64,000 nucleotides of DNA from NCBI GenBank assembly GCA_037178855.1, contig JASJZC010000002.1, positions 6,336,501 through 6,400,500 on the forward strand, read 5' to 3'. Under the pieces are notes generated by a model, which searched no databases, was not told the DNA's origin, and was given only the letters and a program-made list of their open reading frames with translations. The stretch comes from Oscheius sp. JU75 (taxonomy: Eukaryota; Nematoda; Chromadorea; Rhabditida; Rhabditidae). The position numbers and the translations under genes were made by a program. Below, piece after piece: positions 48,501 through 60,500 of the stretch. The first letter of the stretch is position 1. Every line of letters starts with the position of its first letter.

Positions 48501-51500
48501 ACCTGACCGAAATGTTCGCATCGGCCAAACTCTGTCTCTGCGGGTACACCTGGCCTCCAGGGACGGTCTCTGCAAGTACACTTGGCCTGGTCTGACTGAC
48601 CAGGTTCTCGATCACTGGCTGGCACGATCTTTCGAAGAAAATTAGTTCAGAAAAGCCTCAAAAGTTAACTTTCTTATGTTTCTTCCTAGTTTCAATAATC
48701 CCTCAAACACCTCTCCTCGTCAAAATCCTTGTGTTTCGATGTTTTTCTCCTTCTGCTTCCAAAAAACTCACTCTAAAAGCCGTCGGGCTCCACAAAGTGA
48801 TTGGATTATGACTAATATCCAGGATGCGTAGATTTGTCAAATGTTCGAATGCTGCCTCCTCCACCCCTTCCACAAAATTGTTCGAGAGCTTGAGAATAGA
48901 AACATTCTTCAGTCCGACAAGTTGTGGGGCATCTATCAGTTTCAACTTGTTCCACGAGATGGACAGACTTCCGAGACTTTCGGAGCAGGGCTCGAGAGCC
49001 TCGATTGGGACTCGCTGGAGCTGATTGTGCGAGAGATCAATCTTGTAAAGATTGTTCTTTCCCAAGGAGCCATGGGGCATGCTGTTTAGGGCGTTGTGGC
49101 TCAGATCCAGTAGGTTGATCATGTCCTAAAATCTGATTTGTTACAACTTTTTCCTGCCTACCTGATGAATGAATGTGTCTCTCCAAACGGTTTTAATATA
49201 GTTGTGACTGATGTCAATGTAGGCAAGTTTGTTGCACGATTTGAAGGCGTGGCTTTGGATTTCCATAATCCCGTTGTCCTGTAGAGAAATGTCGTGCAGG
49301 AGATCGAAGTTTTCCATCATTTCCCGCCGGATACTTTGTAGATTGTTGTGGGCTAGATTCAGCCGCTGGAGACTCCGCTTCACGCACGATAACTCGACCC
49401 TACATTGCTAATTTCTCTCCAATTTTCATGAAACTCACAAGGTGAGATTGTTATGAGCCAGATCCAGGGTCTGGAGCTCGGTGACCTGTCCCAGACTGTC
49501 GCAATCGAACAGTTTCAGGCGGTTATGGCTGAGATTTATGGCCTCCACCTTTCTCGACATGTGTATAGCACTCCGTTCCATGACCTCGATCTCGTTATTG
49601 TTCAGTAGGAGGGTTTCCAGATGTGGAACGCTGTAGATTGAATGAGAAGCGACTCGTAGTAGACCATTGTGTGAAAGATCCAAGAAGCGGAGGCTTTTTA
49701 GATGAGAGAAGGTCTGGAAGATTGTTAGATTGCCGTAGTACATTTGTGTTAGTCAAATAGCTACGACTATTCTTGTCTCCCACCTTGCCTCTCCCCATTC
49801 CAGTCCAGACATGGCTCATACTCATATCTTTCTATGTCAAATCCCTATAACTTTCCAAAATCTCATTACTACGATTCATAGCAATCTGATATCGAGCCTA
49901 CCTGCGGCGAGAGCGACTTTAAGTGATTATTGGAGAGCCTCAGCTGTTGCAAGTTGTCCAAATGAGCAAAGGCGTCTGACTTGAGGAACTCGATCCTATT
50001 CCTATCCAGATTCAGTGTCTTGAGCTCTTTTGAACTCTCCGCATCAAAGATTCTATCATCAACATGGGTAATTTTGTTGTTTGCCAGCGACAAATGCTCC
50101 ATTCTGGGTAGACTTGCCAGCAGTTTTGCTGGCAAGGAGGCAATCTGATTTCTATCCAGCACCAAATGCCTTAACTTGACCGTTTTTGAGAGAGCGTGAA
50201 TGGGAAACTGCTTGATTCGATTGTTCTGAAGGCGATTTTCTATTGAAATTTGGTCATGCTCACCTGCAGAAACAATTTCTCCAATTCCGGAAGTTTTTCG
50301 AAGGCCTTGGGGCCAATATTTTCGATAAAATTGTAGGACAGATCGAGGTAGGCCAGTGTGGTCATGTAGAGAAAGATTCCTGGATCGGAAATGTTCCGGA
50401 TCTGATTCCCAGCCAGATTCAGAAAAACCAGGCTCGTCCCGGCCCCATCAAATGTTCCGAAGGCCAGCTTGTCGACGGTGGCTATGCGATTCTTGGACAG
50501 ATCCAAGTGCTGGAGCTTTTCCATCCCGTTTAGGACCTAAATTTGCTATTTTCGGCCAGTTTTTTGAGTGACCTGCGAAGGAATCTCTGTCAGCTGATTA
50601 TAGGCCAGAAGCAGTTCCATTAAGCTCTTTCGAAAGCCTTGAGTGATCTCCGTGTTCAGGCTGAATAGATTTTTCACTAGGGGTCATTTTTGGAGGGAAA
50701 ACATTAGCTAATTCAGTTTTGAACCGATGTTGATCTGTTACGGAAGGATTTTCTTCTGCAACAGACTCGGTCAGAAGTCTCAAGTTCATACCACTTCCTC
50801 CTAACTTTACCCACCTGTGCAGCTTGTTTCCATTCATATTCAAATGTGTGAGACTGTGCAAGTCCCTTAGAACATCCGGAAGGGTGTGGAACATGTTCTC
50901 CTCCAAATTTAGCTTCTCCAATGTCTTTGCAAAGTTCTTCAATGTCCCTATCTGCATATATGCAATGGAATTGTAGCTCAGGTCTAGATTCTTCAGCTGA
51001 CTGACCGTCTCAAAGGCTTGTTGGTGCACGAATAATATCTAGATTCATTTTCTCTGTAAAAGTTACCAGCAAAACTACCTGATTATAGCTTATATCCAGC
51101 TCCCTGAGCTTCCTAAAACTGCGGAAAGAGTTCTCTCCAAGCCTCGCAATCTTGTTGTTTCGTAATGTCAGAAGAATTTCCGTCTTGAAGACGACTTCTG
51201 GATCGTATTCGAGCAAACTTATGTGGTTTCCCTCGAAATTGAGGGTTTGTAAACTGGACAGATCCTTTAGAGCCAAGTAGGGAAGCTAAAATATCCTTTT
51301 TTGGAATATTTCTATCAGCTACATGAGTCAGAAAATTGTTTCGGAGATCCAAAACAGACAAGGTCTGTGGTAGAGACATTTTTTCAATTGTATCTATCCG
51401 ATTGTTGGCCAAAGTCAAAACGATGAGGCGCATTCGATGGAAGGCCATCTTGGGAATGAGTTGAAGCTGAAAATCGAGTCTTTTTTCGTCAAAATTTCAT

Positions 51501-54500
51501 CCTCACTTGGTTCGAGTCCAAATGCAGAAACTGCAAGCTGTTCAGCTGGGTCTCATCGAAGGTATTGGACCGAATATTGAGAATTCGGTTGTTTTCCAAG
51601 TAGAGAAATTGGAGCTGATGGAGATACGTGAAAGCCCATGAGGGAATGACCGATAAATTGTTGTTTCGGAGGTTCAAAGATGTCAGTTTCATCTAGGATT
51701 ATGGAATTTTTCTTTTAAAGTCCCATTTCCTACCTCAATCCCCCGAAAAGCATTGACATTGACAGTCTGGATGTGATTGTTGGACAGATCCAAAGTCTGT
51801 ATGTCGTGGTTTTTGAAGGCATCCTAAAAAAAAAAATTTTTTCAAATAGTTTTAATCCGTGCCTGCTGTATAAACGACAATGTGCCATCCGTCATCGAGA
51901 GTGCCACAATCAGCTGGCCAGAGGGCAGTGGCGGAATCGTCGCCGATGACGTTTGATGACAAATTATGTGCAGATTGTTGTCGTTTCCGGCAGAAGCGCA
52001 GTCGCACGGCCTCCAGGCCGAGTTCCAGCTCCCATTTGACCTAACCTATACTTTAGAACTATAAAGTTAAGTGGGATTACCCGCACGGCTGCCCGTTGAC
52101 CAGAAATATATGAAACAGGAGGAAAAGTAGAGATATTTTGAGTCTAGGCATAGGTTTTAGGACTGACAGTTGTCCGGAGTTGACATTGAAAGTAGTCAGG
52201 GCGTGTTTTACAAGCGAATGGCAGATTCACGGGGCGACTCCGAGGGCCCCTCGGACAACTGTTGGTTCAGAGCCACGAATGTAACAGCCGATAAGTGGAT
52301 AGCCAAGAGATGGCCCAGGAGGATCCTCTAAAACACGATTATCGTCCAGTTATTGCCGAGCAGAGAAGTGAAAGGCTTGGTATTTTGATCGAGATTGAAT
52401 CTATTGACCGTAGTTCAGTAGCCAAAGCTAGGAAACTCCTCAAAATTTTTTTCTCTATGTTTAGTTATTTAAGGGTTTTGTCACCAGGAGGGTGAGTACT
52501 GCTGTTTGAGCGATCAAATGAAAGGTAACTTCTTCCGTAGTCTGTGCACAGTCTGTCTTACAGACTCTGTATGAGAGTGAAGACTGTTCTCGCTAGTTCC
52601 ACAAATCTTGTCGAAGTATCAGACTTCGAAAAAAAAAAACACATTTTTACTTGGTAAAGTCGCGAGGTGGAAAATGCCATTTCTTTGCTTGGCCTTAGCC
52701 TGAACTTATTCGTTTTCCTGGCTACGACGATAATGTTTTGCTAAGGGTATTTGAAAGTTTACGAATTCCATAAGCTGAAACGGCAAACAAGAGTATCTGG
52801 ATAGGGTACTGTAACTTGTCACTAACAGGCGTCCCCTCAAAAGGATCTATCCCCTACCCTCCCACAAATCACCTAAGAAAGGGAGAAGTAGGATGGAAGG
52901 TAATGGAGTAATTGTCCTCTTCCGAAGGCGGAGTCATTTCCTCTATTCTCTTAGGTCACCTCGGCTGTTTATACCGCGTAAACACGGCCCCAAAGGGAGA
53001 ATATCTGACTGTTTACCGTAAGAGGTCAGAAGGATATACATCCTTGGATGTATGGGACACCTGCGCGCTTGAAACTTGATCTACGATAAAAATAATGGGT
53101 GTGGGGAGGTGTTACAGCCCGCTCTGGGTCATTCTTGTGGCTTGCCAGAATGATTTAGGAGGTTCACAGAAAATATTTGGGGATGGCCCAATGGCTAGGC
53201 TGTGAAGCGCATAATTGGAGACAGGGTCGTAATTATAGAGGGGCGGCTACTCATAAATGCGAATGTTAAACAGAGTCAGTCATCCGAACAGGAGGAAATT
53301 GCTTGAAACTTGAGAGATTTCAGTACCATCGCGAACATTTCCGATCTGGTAAAGAAGATCTCCCGGACGCTGACAGATGACCAGCAGACTCTTCTACTAC
53401 GTGTTCTTCTCAGTCTCGGAGTGGTCGTTCGAGAGACGATCGCAGCAGAGAGACTGGAAAAGGCCAAGGAGCTAAGGAAGATGCTCATGGAGACCCTTTC
53501 TGAGGTGAATGCAATAACTATAATTTTTTTTAACATTAGAATTGGTATATTTTTTAATTTTTTTTTTTAAAAAATTAAAATTTTTTATAATGCTAAAAAA
53601 GTGAATTTCCGTAGAGAAAAACCTCTTGTTTTCGGTCATGATCTGAGAGTCTCGGAGAACTTTACAAATCCCACTAGAAGAGGCCCGTTTTTTAAACACA
53701 AGTTTGGCTGAAGCCCGTGGGGGCTCGTGACAGATAGTGTTCTAGTCAAGCTACTAGAGCTTTCGGTCATTTAAAACTAGATTTGAAGTTCTTTCATCAA
53801 TCCTACGATTTCCAGTTCCTCTCTGCCTTCACAAGCCGTCTCCTCCGGCCGGTAGAAGTCGAGCAGCTGCTTTCCGTGACTGTCCGCAGCTATTTGGAGA
53901 AGGAGACCCATCAACAGGGGGAGAAAGAAGATTCCCGTACCGTTCTTCCCCTCTCCGCGCTTCGATTTCTTGTTTCCATTTGCAGGATTCCTTCGTATGT
54001 CTTTGTTTTTCATTACTAACCAAAATATGTTCAGTCTCTGGCCGCTGCTAGCCGTTCAAATCGCGACTCCGTCGAGCGAAGCGCCTGTTACCCTGCTATA
54101 TCTGGCAATTGATCAACTCTTCTCGACTGCAAAGACCCCCGAGCATGTCCAGCTGGTTCGTGGTGGAATTCTAAGTCTGCTGACGCTGTCCGACGAGAAA
54201 TCCGCAGTGGATCTGGCCGGAATCGGCCATTTGAGCTTCGAAATCAATGGTAAGCCGCGGTGTATCGAAGCTATCTAGTTGACCAAAAAAATTATTACTC
54301 CGGTGTTCGAACCGGACATCTTTGGATCCGTAATCTGAGAGCTAACCGTCTGAGCTATGCGGAAACTGTCAGTTTTTCGTCCTTTTCTCGTTATTTTATT
54401 TTTCGATACCTCTAAATACAGATCTAGACAGTTTTCTGCGTTTTTAAATTTCCAACGAGAAACATCAAATCAGGCACAATTTTTGTGTAGACTGGTCTAG

Positions 54501-57500
54501 CAAAAAAATACTTTATGCCGAGTTTTTCAGACACAAACTACGGAACAGCCCTGCTCGTTCAGCACCTACAGCCCGTACTCCGCTTCCTGACCGAGTCGCT
54601 TGAGAATGAGGCCAAACACATCTCTACAGATAATCTGGAAGTCATTAACAGGTCCGTTCTCCCATTTTCTGACCCTAAAAAGAATTCAGACTGTGCGACT
54701 TTGTCTCGGACGGCGAGATTGGCGAGCGAATGGCTCAGATCCTCTTGGCACAGCTTGAGAAATCGCTGCCGAAAGAGGAAATTCTACAGAAGATGCTCTT
54801 GACTCTGGGCCGACTCGTCTGTCTCGTCAACGAGCCGATGGCCTATCTGCCTCGAGTGGCGCGTCTCTTCTCGACTGTCCAGGGCCGAGTGGCCAGAGAA
54901 GCTCTCTGTCAAGTCGTGATCGGATTAGCGAAGAATTCAAAGTTGGACGAGGATCTAAAGGTATGGGAGCCATAGTACAAGTACAGACTAGAGATATGAC
55001 TAAACTGGCTAGTTTACGTGTAAAATTTGGTGTATGACTAGAATTTTGATCATCGCGTTCATGCGAATGGGCAGCACCAGTACCTGTTGTGCTCTCTCAG
55101 ACAAGGAATCTTGATAGTTGTACAAAGACTCCACAAAATCCTAATTAGTAGTCTGGGAGCGCTTTGCAATGTTTCATTATTCATTGGTCAAGGCTCGAAT
55201 TTCGAGCATTCACAAATTATGTGCGTTGACCATAAATCGGTCTAACACAGACATTTTCGTCCTAGAAAGCAATAGTTCTGATCATTCACTCTCATGTAAC
55301 AGAAGGAACAAACCCGAACAAATGTTTTTTAATGAAATTGAACCATTTGATCTTTGTTATGTTTAATTGCTGAAACAAACATGGTAAAAAAAATACAGAC
55401 CTGTAAGGGCAGAAAAATAGCTAAGTGAACTAGGAAAACGTTGTTTTCATACGAAAAATGTATCCAAATAAACCTTGTATTCCTTTGGAGGCCAATTTTC
55501 CAAATTTCCTTTTGGCGGAAACTAAACCTCATTTCCAGTCCCGACTGCAGCTACTTCCCGACCTGGAGAGCTGGGACGGCCGGCGAGTCGACGAGCCGGA
55601 TCATGACAGACGTCATGCTGCCTACAGCCAACTGTTCATGATGTGGTCTTCTGGAGCAATCTATGAGGAGGCCTTCCTCTCCATGCTCATACACGCTCAT
55701 TTCTATACCCTTTTCACGGTATTTGTGGTTATTTTTCTTATAAAAAGTATTTTTAAACAAATGACATTGCCCTGCGCTCCAGCTCCGCCTCGAATCTTCG
55801 GACCCTAGCCGAACATGTGGCCCGAGCCGGCTATGAGAACAGCGTCCAGACGAAACTGGTTGACAAGAACCTCATCAGTTTCATCTTGAAGGGGTTCCGG
55901 AACGAGGCCGAGACTGTCAGAGAGGAGTGTGTCCGCTGTCTGGCTACTCTTGTCTCTGCTTATCCGAAACATCCTCAGTTGTCTGCTTTTGTTCCGTTAC
56001 AGAACAAGGACGAGGACCTGGACTTCTTCACTAACTTGAATCACATTCAGGTGAGTCTTTTTTGATTCCGGTAATGAAAAGATTTTCCCTTTGTTCAAAC
56101 TTTTGATGCAGTCTGTTCCCTTGCCTGTCTAACTATTCTCACGTTTCCTACAAAATATCGGTACTTTACACAAGTTGAGTGACATCTTTTATATCGTAAT
56201 CATACGTCAATTTGTTGGAATATTGCACATTATGTCGTAACTCATAGTCAGTGGAATCTGACTACCAAGGCCTCTTGTAATTTTCTCCCCTATTAGTTTT
56301 CAATTCAGACACGTTCAGTTCCTATAGGCTACACCATTCTTTGGCTGTGCTACTGACATTTAAAAATTCTACCGTAACCAGTTAGCTAAAAATCCCTGAA
56401 TGTTCTCGAGAGAACTTCTAGCCCAGTGGCTGTCTCTGTTTGTAGGACAATTTGTCGTGCAGCCTCGTTCTGTTGTCTGTTTGCAATTACGAAAAAATGG
56501 CCATTTTGCGCATTAATGACATAACTGGTTACGCAACACTTTCCCTAGGGCTGAATTAATAGCTGACTACCATTTTTGAGAGATTCCTTGCTAGATTTTC
56601 CTAGGAAATTGTTGCTGTCCCTCACCATAAGGGTTTTGAAATACTGTATTTTCACAAGGCAAAGTCTAATCCTTTTGCCTGCTATAGACATTATCAATCC
56701 AGAAAAAAACGTCTTCATTTCCAGCTCCACCGTCGTCAGCGATGCATCAATCGTCTGGTCACGAGCATGCGCGAGGGCAAGGTCTCCCTGCCTTTCGACG
56801 TCCTCTATCGTTTCCTCACTCCGATCTGCTACCATTATCTGGCTTCGTTCACGAGCAAAACCTCGGCCCTGTCCGACGAATGTCTTCGTCTCTTCAACTA
56901 CACTCTGGAGCTCTCGCCCTGGATTCGCTACATTTCCACACTGGATCATTGGATCTCCCGGCTGGACAAAGAGGACGGCTCGGAGAAGCCTATTATCCGT
57001 GTCATCGTGGCCATCATCGATGCCTTCCACTTCGAGGTGGCTGACGCGAATGAGAAGTTGGCAGAGGATGGCACGAATGACATGGCTATTGCGGTCAGGG
57101 ACAAGCTGATAAAGGAAGTCCTGCCCAGGCTCAGGAAGTGCATCAATGGAAAGGTTTGTCTTACTTTATGAGTTAAAACGAACATAACTACCTCCGTTTG
57201 AGCTGGCGCGGAAACTTGAAGCCGCATAGTAGAAAAACATGGATGTTGTCGGCCTAACTGATCAATAATGAGCTTTCTGAAAGTTTTTCAGTTTTTAACT
57301 GAATGGCAACTTTCGTGACACTTGAGGCCCGAACCCTACCGTTTTTTGGCGTCGCAATCAAAGCGCTAGCCGACTGAGTCATTTGGAAAACCACAAAATA
57401 GTCGAATATAGACAATAAAGCTCTTTTAACCATCTTTTTCAGGCAAACAAGATCCACAGGAAGGCCCGGACGGCCGAGAGCAAGCACTACGACGAAGATG

Positions 57501-60500
57501 ACGATATCATGAGAGCCCCGGTGGCTCTGGCCACCACGAAATTGCTTCAGAAGCTCCCGGAGAGCATCAGGAAGCAGCATCTTCACGGGTTTGTTCTAAT
57601 TTTATGCTTTTGACTGGGAATAGGTCACCAAAATTGGACTCTCTATGGTCTAGACGAAACTATTTGACTCTGCGTTGTTCTGCAAAGTTATAGCCCTTAC
57701 CCTGTTCTACAACTTTGCAGAACATTGAAAAGGCGAAAAATGACGTTTTGATCCCGAAAAGCCCTAATTTTAACTCTTTTTTTTCTTCAGGGTGATCCTA
57801 AAGCTGTGCTATCTGATGATTTCGCGCTCCTACAACGTTCGTGACACGGCTAGGAAGGTTTCTCTGCAGGTCTGCGACAGTCTCGGGGCCAAATATCTGC
57901 CCTCCATAATCAAGGAGATGAAAATGATCATGAGCAAGGGCTTCCAGGTACCCCTTTACTTTTTTAAACGTAAAAGTACAATTTAAGATCCACGTTATGA
58001 TTTACACTGTCCATACCTTCATCTATCACATGCAGAACAGCTTGAAAGTCGGCGATCTGGACTCGTGTCTGGAGGAGATTCTCGAGGTTTGTTTAGGATT
58101 AAATATTGTGAGCTTTTGGGTCCTAGCTCCAAACATGGGCCAAAATCAATGTTCGGGGAGGAGGGAAAAATGGAAAAAATGGTCAACTACAAAAAAAAAT
58201 CGACCTCATCGAGACGCATCTTTCCTATTTTTGAAAAGTTAATTTAGTTGCGCCTGCGCATAATTATAGCCATTTCAAATTTTCGCAATTTTAGCGCAGC
58301 GGTAAAATTCTCGCTTGTGAAAATGTATCGTAGGTTCGGATCCTCTACGTACAAAAAGATGTCTCAGTAGCTGTTCTGGTCAGCCAACATCTTTCCAGGT
58401 CCGGTTTGTTCAAATGGAATAGAAAACACTGTTTTTACTTTTGAAAAAATCATCAAAGTAGTAACTTTTGGATGCTACAGAATTGACGTTTGAGCCGATT
58501 ACAATAGGACGATATAAAAATTTATCTAAATTTTCAGCTCAGCATCAAGGATCAGTTCGAGGACGCCTCGGAGGAGAAGGAAGTCGGAGCGATCAAGGCC
58601 GAGGTGGCCGAAGCCAAAGGCAACAAAACGCCTGAAACGCTGCTTCTTCTCGGCAAATTCATCTCGATCACCTCGTTGGGCGTCGTCCTGGAGAGGTTCC
58701 AGCAAGTTCTCGAGAAAAAGAACTCTTCGAAAGCTGTGACCCGAGTCGGAACTCTCTTGGCCAAATTTGCCACGGGAATCAAGGATAATGCTGATCTTGC
58801 CCCTGCCAGTCAGCTGATACTCGTCCATCAAGTTCTCACGAGCAATATCGAGAAGATGGAGGCGGTCGGAGTGAAGAAGGACGTCGAAACGAGCTCGAGT
58901 TTCCGTTCCGTGAGCTGTCTCATTCTGCCGGAGGCCCCAAAACGCGTGGGAGCCCTTGTAAAGACCTCAGTCAAGAGCCGCGTCCACGTTTTTGTCGAAT
59001 TCGCTCTTCAACTGCTCTCCTACCTCATTACTGGTTGGTTTTTTCGCACCATGATACTAAAAATAATGCATGCTAGGAAAAAGATTCGATACCGAGGACC
59101 GCGACGACATTGCTCGACTGGACCCGTTCGTCTCGCTCATCAATCGCTGTCTGGCACTGAAATACGACAAAGTCATCACACTGGGGCTCAAATGCATCTC
59201 CGGCCTGCTCTACATGAACATTCCGTCGCTCGAGGGACAATTGAAGAGTCTTTCCGAAAGGTAGGTGGTTTAGAATGTTCAAAATTGACGAGTTTGAGTC
59301 GTCAACCCCATCAGCCAGGACGGGAGGTGGAAACCGTTGTGTTTCAGTCTCAGGCGATAATTACTAGAAAAGGACTCTCCAATGAGTTTGAACCATATTT
59401 GAAATGAGTTCGGACTTAAAAAATTTACTATTATTGACAAAGCATCAAAAGGGCCTGTTTTAATTGGTCATTTTCAGACTGTTCGTGCTTCTTTCCGACT
59501 ATTCGCTGCTCGGGAGTGCCGGCAATCGGAGCAACATCCTCCAGCTGAATCAGCTCCTCTTCAAGGCTTTCACTCGGATCATCTCCCTGGCAGATGGGAG
59601 TCTGCTGACCAAGAAAAACATCGCCTTGCTACTCTCCTACATCGAGACGGATGTCGTGGACACGCAGAAACAAGCCACAGCCTTCTCCCTGATTAAGGCC
59701 ATCATTCGGAAGAGGATCGAGCACGAGCGTCTGCCCGAAGTTGTCCAAGTACTCGCCGAGCATTCCGTCACCTCCACTCAACCAATTGTCAGAATCCAGT
59801 CCCGGGATGTAGGCTCTTTTTCCACTTTTTCAATAAATCTTATCTTCCAGACGGTCTGCGAATTTATCGGCAACCATCCGCAGGCCAAGGAGCCCAAAGC
59901 CTGGTTGGAATTCTTCTCCGCCCAGCTCGAGTACGAGTACGAAGATGGACGTCTCTCGGCAGCCGAAACTCTGCACAAACTCTTCGGAGAGCTCCTACCG
60001 GTATGTTCTTTTCATTCGGCTCAGTCGCTTAGCACTTCTAGTGCGAAACAAAGGGGTCGGGTGTGATTCCCGGGCTGGTAGAATTTGATTTTTCGTACAT
60101 TAACTTCCCGCAAACACCTCTAGGTTACACCGAATTTAAAAAGACGGTCCGTATATAATTTTGCTTATTTCTTTACTAAAACTCTTGTTTTCAGAACGTC
60201 CTAGAAGAAAACAGCTTCTTCTGTCTGCTGAAGCTGGCAGCTCGACTTGTGAACGACGAGAGCCCGAAGTGCCGAAAGTTCGTGGCAGCCACGCTGCGCA
60301 AATTGCTCGACAGCGTCGGAGAAGTTTCGCGAGAAGAGGCCGCTGCAGCGGGATCGGACTGGCTCGAGAGCGACAAGGAGACGTCTCGGGCTGTCGGAGT
60401 CGAAATTCTCGTCCAGCTGAGTGCGGTCGAGACGGAACGGTTTGCTGAGCGTCTAACACGCATTCTCGAAGCCGTTTCCACGTTTTTGACAGGCGAGGAG

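Noticed and set aside
48428-48625. Cys-containing ORF between LRR exons 13 and 14
   Set aside because: Exons 48772 and 48409 join in phase without it, and it interrupts the LRR pattern.
54296-54372. Element D as a working tRNA-Arg(ACG)
   Set aside because: The acceptor stem does not pair and the T loop is 8 bases; only the A and B boxes and T stem are good.
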